From: Viscum album
Taxonomy: Eukaryota; Streptophyta; Magnoliopsida; Santalales; Viscaceae
Assembly (NCBI GenBank): GCA_963277665.1
Contig: OY728121.1
Coordinates: 961,036,097 to 961,100,096 of the forward strand
Direction of reading: 5' to 3'
Length of the DNA: 64,000 bases
Shown here: positions 47,438-59,138 of the stretch, piece after piece
Layout: each line of letters begins with the position of its first letter
Position numbering within the stretch: position 1 is the stretch's first letter
Translations under genes and position numbers: made by a program
Notes under the pieces: generated by a model
The model's input: only the letters and a program-made list of their open reading frames with translations
Database searches by the model: none
Told to the model about the DNA's origin: nothing

Positions 47438-50400
47438 TGTAACACCATGAGAATTTATGAAATATTTTTCTCGAATTATTTTAATATTATTGAGATTTTT
47501 CATTTCATGAGACACTTAATATAGTTTTTTATATCCAAACACTAAGGTTGGCTTTTATTATACATTAAAACATGTTAAGCATAAAATACACACAACAAAT
47601 ATATTATATCATGGTATACACAACAATATGTTTTTCTTATATTACACATAATACTGAGTCCCTTTGATAGCTTGCATTACACATGAGGCTGAGTTTTTAC
47701 TGAGCTGCAATATATTATTAATATGATTATTAAAATATTATCATAGCTACCCACTAACCATTAGAATAAAATTTATGAATAATACTATGTATATTTTAAA
47801 AATATGATTTAAACATTTACAGAAAATTAATATTTAGGTTATGAATTAGTAGAAGTTAATGTATAAACTATTTGAAAATAAAGATATTAATTTTCTAAGA
47901 AAAATACTTTTTCTTTCTAAAAACCAAATTTATTATAAATAAATTAATCAAAACAATTTTTATTAATGTTTTTAATAAAATTAATATAGTATATTTTCAA
48001 TGAATATTTTTGATACTCATCCAACATATTTTATAGGTGTAAGGTAAGAATAAATCCAATTTTAGGAATAAAAAGATGTATTCTTCTAAAAAGTTATTTT
48101 ACAAAATTTTAATAGAGAATCAATGTTAAATAATTTTTTTAACTTTTATAAATATTATATTTCAAAATAAAACTAAATTTTTCATTTTGTCACATTAAAA
48201 ATGTCTTACAGTTATTTGTTTGTATTTTTCACGATGGTTTCTTTTTTTGTTGAATAGTGAAAAAATGGTGAATTTTAATTCAAAAAATCTTTTTTATATA
48301 ATTTATTTAAAAGGAAAAATTATGCTTTTTATTTATTTAAAAGTTAAATTAATTCAATTTTACAACAATTAATATACATTAGGTCATTTTAATAAATTTC
48401 ACTATGAAATCGGATATTAAAACATACCAAACTATAGAACATTTTACATTGGAAACCTACTCTATCATCCCATCCACATGATTAAATTAAAATAAAATCC
48501 ATCCACTTATGTGATTGGAAATAGGAAAAATTAATTCCATATTTGGAATAAAATATAATTTCTAATTTCTAATAAGTTCTACATAGTTTTTTTGAAAACA
48601 TATTTGTGAAATTGATTAAAATTGATTATAATAATTAAGAGAAAAATAATATTAACAAGGGACTAAACATTAATCTTAATAGCCAAAATGGCCTATAAAC
48701 TAGTTCAAAATCCATTTTATGTCCATATTTATCCCCTATTATAAATTTCCCATTATTATTTACATTATCTTTTCCAATTTACATGGTAAAAACATGGGTT
48801 TAATTCCCTTTTCATAAAAATACAAGAATTGAACTCCTCCTCCACCATAAAAAAGAACTCACCCATACCACTTATTCACACATATTTATCCATTTTTGTC
48901 AATAAAACTCAAATAAATTATGTTCTTAACATACCTCGCTTAATCCTATAATCATATCTTTATTAAAAATACAATCCATAAAATCCCATTGGTGCAAACC
49001 AAAAGGAGTTAACGAAAGAAGAGTAAATATTTTTCTCAAACTATTATTTTTTTCCATTATCCACCTAATAATATATATTTATTACATGATTAAAGAATTA
49101 AATAAGTATCTGAAATATACTGAGATGTTTTTATTATAATTTTTTTCCTACGCTTACACACACTTCCTTCTAATGGGGAAAAACCAACCATTCTTTTGTA
49201 CAGTGAACTACCTCCTCAAGAAATGATGTTGTTTCTTTTTTCATTTACCACCTATCATGGATGAGAATTATGATAGAAAAAATATTTTTATAAGATATGA
49301 TAATACATTAATTTTTTGTTCATACTTATTTAATTATTAAATAGCACATACCATCATGATTTCCATTTTCTACAAATATGATAACATCATTTGTGGAAAT
49401 GTGGACTACCTCCTCCTCAAAGATATGTGATTCATTGACACTATAAATGGAATTTATAAAAGGTGGTTTTAATAAAACAATCTGAAAAAATTTAAATATA
49501 TATTATATTAATTACATAATTTATTTTTTAAATATAATATATCATTTTCTTTATTATGATTTTTCATACACTAAAAAGGTGATAATGCCATTCGTGGACG
49601 TGTGGACTATCTCCTCCTCGACACGATGTGATTCATTTTACATCACAATAATGCAATATATAAGTATATATGAATAAATAAAATGGTATTTATTATATAA
49701 TGATAATTATTTATTAATATAATTTTTATTAACTTCTATTTATAATGATTATTGACAAATGGGATCGTTACTTATTCGTACATACGACCTATCGTCTCCA
49801 TGATTGTAAAGTTGGTTCATTTTTAATAACCATATTCCATAATTATTTTTAAATTTATAATTAATGTATAAATATGATAATTATTTCAGGACTATTATTC
49901 ATTATATTCTTATATAATGACCCATTATACCATATTCAACCTACCAAATTCATTTCAACACTTGAACCGAATTTGGTCAAAACGTCCTATGTAAACTTAA
50001 TTTTTAAATTAGTTGTATACAAAATTGTAATAAGTGAAGTAAAAGTGATAATAAAATTGAAAAAATTTATTTATAAAGTAAATAATTTACATAATTTTAT
50101 TATTTAGGAACATAAATACACACATGACATGTTATACTCAAGTAAGTAATTTTATCTCACTTTTTATTTCTGTGAGATACATTCAATATTCACACTTGAT
50201 TATTTTGTGTGGTGTATATACTATCCTATGATATGTTAAGTAAATAATTCAATTTATTTAATGACATAGAAATATTTAATTGATATTTTTATTTCATGGA
50301 ATCTTGATTTTGAAGTTACTAAAGTATAAAGGGATTTATACTCCCAATTTTATTTCTACAAGACTTTTGCTTTATTCATCACTCATTACTTTTTGTGGCA

Positions 50401-52737
50401 TATATAAGACCCATGAATGTATTATATGATTATTATCAAAAAATATATTTTTATTTACTTATATTTTTATGATCTCTATTTCATTGGGATTTAACATTCA
50501 AAATCTACCAAATCAGTAAGATAGATTTGTCACAATTTTCATTCTTTGAGACACATGTTTTGTTACACATCTATATTCATTTACAAGGTGAATGTACATC
50601 CATTTGACATTTTATATCTATAATATACTTATTTTAATGATATTTTAAGATTTATGTAATTTAAATTTCTTTTATGTGTAGTATAATTGAATTTCACCAT
50701 GTGGTAAGAGTTTATTGAAACAATCTAATTAATTATTGATATTTATTGTAATTATGATTCCACTGAGGCAATCATATGGTCAATCTCTCAATAACTCATA
50801 TAAATTTTATTATACTCTAGATATTAAATACATATTCATGTATTTGTAACATTTTTTCACCCATTAGAACATATGATGATAAAGAATGTGTTTTTAATAA
50901 AGTGTGACTTTATCGCTCTCTTCAGTCAAAAATCTATGTTCTTTCAAAACCATATTTTCTAAAAATGTTTTCAAGAATTTTTATAAGTTGTGAAAGTATT
51001 TATAATTAAATGATTTTCAAAAAAAATTCATGATTTCATTATGCGTTTTCAATTTATTTTCAATGAAATTCTCTTAAATACATTTTCATGATTTCTTCAA
51101 AAAATTTCACAGTATTTTCAATGAAAATGTTTTCAAAAAGTTTTTTAAACTTCCTTTTAACAAATTTCAAGGAAAATGGTTTTAAAAAATATTTCAAATA
51201 TTAATTTATAAGTGTTCAAGGATTTTTTTTAAAATGTTTTAAAGATTATTTTATATCACAAAAAATGTTTGTTAGCTTCTTTTATATGTTTTTTAGGAAA
51301 AAGGTTTTCAAAATATTTTCAACCTTACTTTTTAAATTATCAAGGAAAAAGGTTTTAAAAATGTATTCAGCGATTCATTTTTAAGTGTTTAAATATATTA
51401 TCAATGAAGAGGGTTTTCAACATGTTTTCAATCTTCCTTAATATGTTTACAAATAAAAAGGTTTTCAAAATTATTTATGTTTTAAAAATATTTTTTCCAA
51501 TAAGAAAGGATATTTTCATTGAGAAATATTTTTGAATGATATTTAAAAATTATTTTCTATTCAAGATGTCATCATTTATTGTTTATAACAAATTTATTGG
51601 GAAATTACTCAATGGTTACATTCAAATTATTTTTTTGAATGGTTTATGTTTTGATGGCATGACATTTGTGAATATTGTTTCTCTTTTATAAGTTATATTA
51701 TTTTAGAGCTTATTTACCTTTCACGAGTTATATGTTCATGGATACACTAAATTTAAAAGGTTATTATTTTTTGAAATGATTATGAAACCTATATATTTTC
51801 CAATAATTATGATATGATTAAATTTTTATGATACCAGTTTCATTTAATTGGTTATTACATGACTATTTATTGTCTTGTGGAAGACGTGTGTATGATTTCA
51901 TAGTGAAATGGGTGATACATATATCTCCATCAAAATAATTGGTTAAATATTTGAATCTCATGATATAATGATGAGAATAAAGTTGAAGTTCTTGGTATGC
52001 TATGTAAGATGGAGAAAACCAATCCATTATGGGAATTTGGAATAACGTGATCCACTATGGTAATATGGGGACAGCCGATATACTATTGGATGATGGGGAA
52101 GCTCGATATACTATTGGAAGATTGGGAAACCAAATCCATAACAAGAAATAAATGAGACTAGGGATGGTGATGTGACCTTCTTCATAGGTGTAGTCCCCAT
52201 TGAGTTCCCTAACAAGTTATATCAATGTATCTTTACTTATAGGGAGTGATATTACATGTTTATTTCTATGCCACAATACCATATCAAATTCATACGGTAT
52301 TATTTAATGGAATATTTCTTCTTTACATTACGATTAATTTATTATAAACAACTAATCATTATTCCATGGTTTATTTTTATGATCATTGACATGTAGGGTA
52401 TTATATTATAATTTTTTTATCACATTCTCATACCCTTATGCTCATCTTTATTTGTACATATAAACCTTGTTTACCCTTACTGATAATCTGATCTCACCAC
52501 TTTTATTTTTTCCTTCCATGGGTTATAATTATCTATTTCATGTGTGATATATCTAAGAGGTGTTCTAATCTTGGAGAACCTAGTGGGAGATAATATAGCT
52601 CAGTCATGTACTATCATTTACATTTCTATTTTTTCAAACACACTAAACTAATACATTATTTCACCATATATTTTGGAATAAATTAATTATTCAAAAAATA
52701 TTGAAATGACTATATTCTTTAATCCTAGGTCGTTATT
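47438..52737 (+). repeat. Element G 3' LTR (about 5.3 kb)
   Basis: It starts TGTAACACCATGAG and ends near GGTCGTTATT. It is colinear with 40384-45653, including four motifs, the donor-like site (50142, one G shorter), the ~55-60-bp array and the ~28-bp array. Confidence 0.78.
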
Positions 52738-53227
52738 GGTTCATAATGTTTTTCACAAGATTATTCATGCATTTTACTTAAGAGTAAAACTTCATATTTT
52801 TTGTAATAATGTTTAACAATAATTTTCCCAATAACCATAAACCATAGAATTTAACTTGAATAAGTCCTCATGATTTAATTCATATTCACTTTTCATGATG
52901 TAGTGAAATGATAATTGTCACAATCCTATGGTGATATATTCAACATCTAATTATGTGCATAACTCTATATTCAATTTCTCTTAAGTGAAGAGTTACATAA
53001 AATTAAACATGAGCTTGGTTGTGATTAGGATATATATTCACTTATGAGGATAAAAAAGATAATTATGAGAATTGAAAAATAATATGGAATTGTTTTTCAT
53101 ACAACATACATGATAGAGTTCAATTTTGGATAAAATCATGGATGTTTTTCTATTATTGATTATTCTGTGGATTTTGATTCGGATATATGATGATTTCCAA
53201 GGAGTATAATGGTTATATGTGGGGGAG
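52738..53227 (+). other. Element F internal region, 3' part, with polypurine tract
   Basis: No coherent frame is present. It ends with 'atatgtgggggagtga' at about 53213-53228, the plus-strand primer tract before the F 3' LTR. Confidence 0.55.
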
Positions 53228-54814
53228 TGATGTATCTAACATTTTAACATATTTTATACTATAATTAAATATTTATAAACCCACCATAGTGTTATTTTAT
53301 GAGAAATTTTCACAATTTTAGGTTTTAGTGTTATTTTGAGTTGAATTGAAAAAATGGATTAATTTTGGAATTTAAATATTTTATTTTTATGATGTATTTC
53401 ATACATAAAATTTTATACACTTAATGAAATTGTGATTTTTTTGTATTTTTGATATCATGGACATTATTTTATTCTACTGAGCCGAAAACTCAATCTGTTA
53501 TTTAGAGGCCTAAAATCTAATCAAAATCCAGGCATTGAAAAATGTGTATAGATCTGGACACATTTCAAAATGGGGTTATCCATAAAATAGGGACAAAAAA
53601 ATAAATCTAAAATTCATCTTAGAGATTTATAAAGAAGTAAAAAACAACTTTAATGAACGAGGAAACATGTTAAAAAATCATTTTCAATGTCATAATGGCC
53701 TAGGAAGTTGAATTTTTGGAATACAAAGTCACCTGAACAGAATTAATTTCATGGCGTCAAACTGCCATAACATCTTCCCCCAGTGGCCAATCGTGATTAA
53801 ATTTTTATGGTTCACACAAGTGAAAAATTGAAACAACTTTTAATATGACACTTATTTCTAATTCATCCATTTAATGGATCATATATATGAAAACATTATA
53901 TGGTCAAATTAGGGAGTGAAAATTTCTCATTTTTTCTTATAAATATGTGTATCACATCCCTTTATAAAAGATGTCCATTTTTAGAGGATAAGGTAAAGAT
54001 TTTAATTTTTAATAGTTTTTCTTATTTTTGTTATATATTAGTTTATATATCTTCAACATATTTTCTTCTTCTTGTTAATATATTTTATGTTTTCTCTAAT
54101 CGTATGTCCCTTATAAAATACAATAAAAATAGAGAAATATCCTTAAATTTTTATCTAGTTAAGAAATATTGGATTTATTGTGTTTATTTTTATTTAATTT
54201 AATATATCTTAAATAAATTATGGGATTTTTTGTTGTCATTGAATTAATAAAATTCTATGGTCGACCCATTTTATCTACCACTAAGTTATTTTAATCATTT
54301 ATCAATCATCATTCCCTTTAGTATATAAGTCATTCATATGGTGGAGTGTGTATTGGGTAGTTATGGTCAGAGAAGTGGTATCCTCGATTACATATGTATA
54401 ATAATTTCCCCTTACCTATAAGTCTCTATAATGGGCAATGAAAATTAAAAAGAGAAAGAAATGTTTGATATTTATTAATCCCCTTATTGAGTTGAATGTT
54501 GGGAACCATATTGAACAATGATATCATTCATCGTAAACTCTAAATAAAATTTTACATCATGAATTCTATCTAAATACATTTTTTGTTTTCATTGAATTAA
54601 TTTATATAATATTTATATTTTACATATTTTTCAAAAAAATCCCCATTTATACTAATTTTATAGTTTTATATTAGATAAATTATGATAGTGATAATAAGAA
54701 TACAATGTGTGTGACATGCCTCATTGTGATCGACCATAGGTTATACAACTATATTACACTCTTATGTGATTGATAATTTAATTTAATAGTGTTTTACTAC
54801 AAACCACTATCATA
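53228..54814 (+). repeat. Element F 3' LTR (about 1.59 kb)
   Basis: It is colinear with 36475-38060: 'ataaacccaccatag' near 53276, the TATA box at 53938, 'cattcatatgg' near 54332, 'gatcgacc' near 54729, and the end 'accactatcata'. The length equals that of the 5' copy. Confidence 0.7.
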
Positions 54815-55188
54815 AATGATATATTTATAAGTGGTAAATAAGAGTAGAAAAGAAATAGATCAGTTAAGGAAATTACATCTTCTTTGAAATGACTCCTTTA
54901 GATATCCTCTAAAGGTGAAAAGGGTTAGAGATTTGGGAAGAATATAACATATATAATGTGTATATGAAAATTATTAAGGGAAATTTAATTATTCTTGTGA
55001 GGATTTAAGTCTCAATGTGGGTTAAATAAGAGAGGGAGGGGGTTCCCATTTTTCATTTAGGTGAAGGTAACTTTTGGAATTTATCAAAAGATTAAATTAT
55101 AATAAATTATTTACAAAAAATTCTTCCAAATGGACAAATATATGAATATATGTTTTTATAGGGTTGTAATACAATAAACCAATATAAC
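54815..55188 (-). repeat. Element D LTR, promoter part on the minus strand
   Basis: Read on the minus strand, 'cccctccctctcttatttaac' (TATA-like TATTTAAC at 55028-55021) parallels 'ccctcctctcccttataaaa' of element T. 'ctaaaggagtcatttcaaag' at about 54910-54890 is followed by a donor-like 'aagatgtaatttcc' and parallels the T leader. It joins 36474 across element F. The upstream U3 part is cut by element E at 55189. Confidence 0.6.
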
Positions 55189-55721
55189 TGTACAGACCTG
55201 GAAATTTCAAGGAATTTTTTTTCTTATTTTTCATTGGGATTTTACAAGAACGTAGTTTCTGACGGTGCCTGATTCCGAGGCCCGGTGTGCCTGGAATCAA
55301 TTTCCGAAATTTAGCTCAGGTACATTCAGTGAACGGATGAGTGAGTTTTTCTAACTTTTGAACCAGTGCTCGGAATCGAAATCTGAGGGCACCGATGAAA
55401 CCGAAGAGCCGGTAATTTCTTAAGAACACCTTTTTTGGGGTTGCGTTTGCTCGGGAGGATATGTTAAAAATTGTGGAAAGTAAAAATAAAATTGAGCTAC
55501 AATTTTATTTCTTTTAAAGTGGTTATATACTTTGAGTGGAAGTTGGGGATCTACCCATGAGAGGTTAAGAGGGTGGTGGGGCCCACACGAACTCCACCCC
55601 TTCAAAGTCTCTAACCCCCCCCCCCCCCCATAACTCGTCCACTTTAAACTCCCCCTTTAAACTTCTAACTCCCTTTTATTAAGTAACTCTTTGACTTCCT
55701 TTTTAATTTGTCAACTTACCT

Positions 55722-55759
55722 CTTAATTAATTAAACAAATCATGGTTTAATTAATTAAG
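55722..55759. repeat. Perfect 15-bp inverted repeat in element E 5' LTR
   Basis: Arms CTTAATTAATTAAAC (55722-55736) and its exact complement (55745-55759) enclose an 8-nt loop. The 3' LTR has the same arms intact at 61840-61854 and 61863-61877 with a changed loop. Confidence 0.85.
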
Positions 55760-56929
55760 TGAATTGGATTTGAATTTTTTAAATTTTAATGCATGGCATG
55801 GGTAAATAAAATTAGGTGGAGCCATATTTTATTTTGGTTGGAATTGTTGTGTTAAGAGAAAGGGAAGAGAGCTCTTGAGTTTTGAAGAACTTCTTCCTCT
55901 GAAGAAGAATGCTTCATCTCCTTTGTTGAAGAACATGAAGAACACTGAAGCTTCGATGAAGAACACCATCTCATCTTGCATCTTCTCTCCACGTCGAAGG
56001 AAGCGAGACGCCGCATTCTTCATCGAGCGAAGACCAACGATGTGCCTTCTACTCTTCTTCCTCCGCGTTAAGGGAGGAGGCACCACCGCGGGGAAAGTCG
56101 CCATTGATGATGACTCACCCTCCGACGTCAACAGAATCGACACTGATCTTCTGTGATGCCAACGACCTTCTCCTTCCGCGACACCCTCTTCCGCGACGTT
56201 CAATTCTGCGACGAGCCTTCGCTCAACAACGCTCGAGGTAGGGGTTTGAATATATGTTCGTGAATATTCGAGCGTTCTTCATAATCTTAGCCGCTTCCTA
56301 TCGATTAACGGGAGGGGGCCATACCGCACGAACATGGCCAACCCTCCTCCCTTAATTATGTTGTTGACCTTGTTGTGGTTTGGAACGGAGGTGGCGCGGT
56401 GCCGTCGCACCAGCCGGGATCATGCGGCAAGGATGAACAGCGCCATAGCGCCGTGCCGTTGAAGTCGAACAAGGTCGAGGCGCTGTCGCGGCGCACCAGA
56501 GAATCACAAAAACACCACGGCTGGAGCGGGGGCGCGGTGCCGTCACGCCGCGCCGGTCGGACCAGGGCCGCAACGGAGCAGGGAGCGGCGGCCGACTTCC
56601 AGTCGTTGGCATCAGAGCAGGGGGACGGGACCGCACCAGTCCCGTGGCAGTAGCAGCCGGACGGCCGGAGCGGGCCGGCCGATCAGGGGTGAAAACGGGG
56701 GTTCGTAACCCCCGGATGGAAGGGAGGAGCGGCCCCCCACGTCGGGGTCGTCCGCGTTTAATTAAACAGGGGGCATCCCCCCCCCCCACTTGTCCGCCCA
56801 GCTCGGTCACGTTGAGCTGGCCAGCGGACCGCGCCAGTGCGCCGGCCAGGCCATGCCCAAGCGGGCTGGACCCGGACCCGGTTCGGGCCGACCCCGGGGG
56901 TCTTGGGCCGGGTCGGACTGGGCCCGAAA

Positions 56930-57560
56930 CCCCCACTTTCGGACTGTTTTTGTTCTTTTGCCCATATCTTGGGCTACGGACCTCATATCGACGCACCGTC
57001 CATTGATATGCGATCCTTGGATTGATACGGTCGTTTCGGTATATTACACTCAGGGTTTCGAAGAACTTTGGGTACAGCGGGGTTGGTTCAATCACGAAAC
57101 CAACCGGGCCCTCAGAGCGGAAACACTTATATCTCGAGCTCTAGACTTCCGATTGACGTGCCGTTGACTTTGTTGGATTCCTATTGATGAGAAGAAACTT
57201 TTGGAATGCTTTTCCTGAGTTTTTTATGCAGTTGGATAGTGGCCGGGTTGGATTGTACCCAAAATCCAACTAGGCCCCTGGAACGGAAAAGCTGATAACT
57301 TTCAGACCGGACGTCCGTTTGACGAACCGTCAGCGTCGTTGGTGATCTCATTGAGAAACCGTCACTATGAGTATACCCTATGAGAGTTCGGGGTATAGTT
57401 GAGATACATTATGGTTGGTTCACACACGAAACCAACCGGGCCCCTCGGACGAAAAGGCTAATAACTCACAGACCCGACGTCCATTTGACGCGCCGTCTGT
57501 TGTGTTGAGACCCCTATGACGAGGAGGTCCTTTGAGATACTTCTTCATGGTAATTTGTGA
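56930..57560 (+). repeat. Four degenerate ~170-bp repeats with stem-loops, element E 5' LTR
   Basis: Units follow the order: GTTGG-type hairpin, 'gggcccct', 'ggaaaagctgataactttc', 'gacgtccgtttgacg', 'accgtc'. Hairpins are at 57081-57105, 57247-57270 and 57413-57437. A partial fourth unit lies before 57080. The same series is at about 63040-63680. Confidence 0.75.
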
Positions 57561-57696
57561 TAATTGGAGTATCGACCAGTAGCTCGTGGAGAGGACCCTC
57601 CCGAAGACGAGCGTTCGGAGTGCAGAGTCCGTGTAGCTGGATGAGACCTGATGACTACTTGTCCGATTCAATTCGGAGTGACTAGCATAGCCCAGT

Positions 57697-57905
57697 GGGG
57701 AGAACTACTTTGTGAGGTGGCAGACCCATGGCGGAGGAGCACTAATTTGTGAGGTGGAAGACTCGCGGTACTCGACAGGAGGACTACCTCTGTAGGCTAT
57801 GAGGGGGGAGCACTACTGTGTGAGGTGGCAGACCCATGGCGGAGGAGCACTACTGTGTGAGGTGGAAGCCCCGTGGTACTCGACAGGAGGAGTACCTCAG
57901 CAGTC
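57697..57905 (+). repeat. Tandem repeat with 'gagcactactgtgtgaggtgg' core, element E 5' LTR
   Basis: Four copies of a core 'gagcactactgtgtgaggtg' alternate between two tails, one with 'cagacccatggcgga' and one with 'tactcgacaggaggagtacc', giving a composite period of about 105 bp. The 3' LTR shows it from 63797 to the window end. Confidence 0.85.
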
Positions 57906-58021
57906 ACAGGTTAGTGAGAAGTACCTTGGAGTCGTGAAAGGATCACTGTACTCTCCAGAGATGGATCTCTTCAGCAGTTATGGTTTCGATAATGAAAATC
58001 CTAGTTTGAGCTGAGTCTTCG

Positions 58022-58215
58022 ACCTTTGTGTTTACCTAATGATTGAGATGGGTCACTTGATAAGTTAGGTGTTTGTATGGGCATATACCTAGGAAGTTGG
58101 TATCCGTTGATTTCATAACCTTTGTGTTTCCTCATGATTGAGATGAGTTTCTTGATAACATAGGTATAAGTATGGGCTTATACCTATGTAAGGGTTATCT
58201 ATTGAGATTCTTCTT
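58022..58215 (+). repeat. Two-copy ~100-bp tandem repeat, element E 5' LTR
   Basis: 'cctttgtgttt...atgattgagatg' recurs at 58125 after about 100 bp, with the following 'gtatgggcatatacctag' also repeated. Confidence 0.8.
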
Positions 58216-58469
58216 TGTGGTTATCCTTGTTGGATTTAGTGAGACCTTGAGGGTCTCGGGGTCCCTACTGAGTATCATATACTCACCGCTACATGGGATA
58301 TGCCCACACCTCATTGTGTTGGTTGCAGATGACGGATAGCGCGGACTGAGGCCGAGTGTTCGAGGACTAGACGGTACCCAGAGGTGGACCTCACGACGAG
58401 TCAGTAACCATAGGTGGACTTAACGATGAGACAACACTCGGAGGAGGTTGACGGGTGAGAGCATTGAGG

Positions 58470-58577
58470 AGGCTATCTATACATACCCTTCAGGTAGGAT
58501 CCGTGGTGGACAATCCAGGAGCTGCACTATCTGTACCTACCCTTCAGGTAGGATCCGTAGTGGATGACCCAGGAGTT
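58470..58577 (+). repeat. Two-copy ~55-60-bp tandem repeat near element E 5' LTR end
   Basis: 'acccttcaggtaggatccgt' occurs twice (about 58485 and 58539) with matching flanks including 'atccaggag' and 'acccaggag'. Confidence 0.85.
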
Positions 58578-58849
58578 GCTTCTTTTCTTCCAGTTGTACT
58601 TCCTTTCAAGTGTAGCTTCACTTTTCATATGGGTTTGTATTCTGGACCACTTACTTTTCAGTACTTCCTTTTTGTACTTAGTGTTTTACTTCCTCTTGTA
58701 CTCTGTGGTGTTTTGTTTACCTTTATAAAGGCAATGTCGTCCCAGTTTATCGGGAATTACGCCTTTGGTGCTAGTCGCTAGCCCCTGGCCTATAGATGGC
58801 GGGCTTGGGGTAGTCACGGCACGGGCCCCGAGGATGGGTCGTGACAAAT

Positions 58850-58861
58850 TGGTATCGTAGG
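58850..58861 (+). other. Primer binding site of element E
   Basis: TGGTATCGTAGG, three bases after the LTR end (TGACA), resembles the tRNA-iMet type. Confidence 0.75.
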
Positions 58862-59138
58862 AGTCGGTTCTTCCGCAGAACTTATAACTCTGATATTTTT
58901 TTCTTCTGTGAAGCAATAGTGTTAAGGGTACCGAGTGTAGTTTTCAGTTCAGGGTGTCCAGGGTTGGTGCGGGCGGCCGACGTATCCATACACCAGGACT
59001 ATGACAACTGATTTCCGACTTTGTACACGAAAACACTGATTGCATGTGTTTTTCAAAGGTTTTCCCTTAAAACCTCACAAACTATGTCAGCTCACCAGGT
59101 ATAAATCATTTGACCGTGTCACGTTTGTTTCTTTTAGG

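Larger units (their letters stand above)
40384..52737 (+). mobile_element. Element G: LARD-like element with 5.3-kb LTRs, nested in F
   Basis: Two long direct repeats (40384-45653 and 47438-52737) agree block by block over more than 5 kb. Between them lie only 1784 bp with a good primer site and purine tract but no gag or pol domain. This fits LARDs (large retrotransposon derivatives). LTR landmarks (motif array, donor-like and acceptor-like sites, 'gggtgag-ccgatat-ctctccaatg') match element T, so T-like chromoviruses are the likely helper. No target duplication remains visible (ATTTA left, GGTTC right). LTR identity is about 70% by eye, which implies age. Confidence 0.78.
36475..54814 (+). 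mobile_element. Element F: non-autonomous LTR element with tRNA-Asp primer site, split by G
   Basis: LTR-like copies at ~36475-38060 and ~53228-54814 share ordered blocks ('ataaacccaccatag', 'ggagtgaaaa' followed by TATAAATATGTGT, 'cattcatatgg', 'gatcgacc'). After removing element G (40384-52737) the internal region is only about 2.8 kb. The primer site is of the tRNA-Asp type used by Athila/Tat elements. The internal region has one unknown decayed frame and no pol. LTR identity is roughly 65-70% by eye, so it is old. A possible target duplication is AATGA (54815-54819 and 36460-36464), which would need a slightly different left border. Confidence 0.7.
55189..58846 (+). repeat. Element E 5' LTR (3658 bp)
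   Basis: It starts TGTACAGACCTGG (3' copy: TGTAAAGACCCGG) and ends GGTCGTGACA, followed by a primer site. It contains a 15-bp inverted repeat, a run of 15 C (55615-55629; 6 C in the 3' copy), a set of ~170-bp repeats and three shorter tandem repeats. Confidence 0.92.

Noticed and set aside
56352..57095. 247-codon minus-strand open frame in the E 5' LTR
   Set aside because: It is Pro/Arg/Gly/Ser-rich and low in complexity. It lies in a GC-rich LTR segment where all frames are open, and overlaps long sense frames. No domain is visible.
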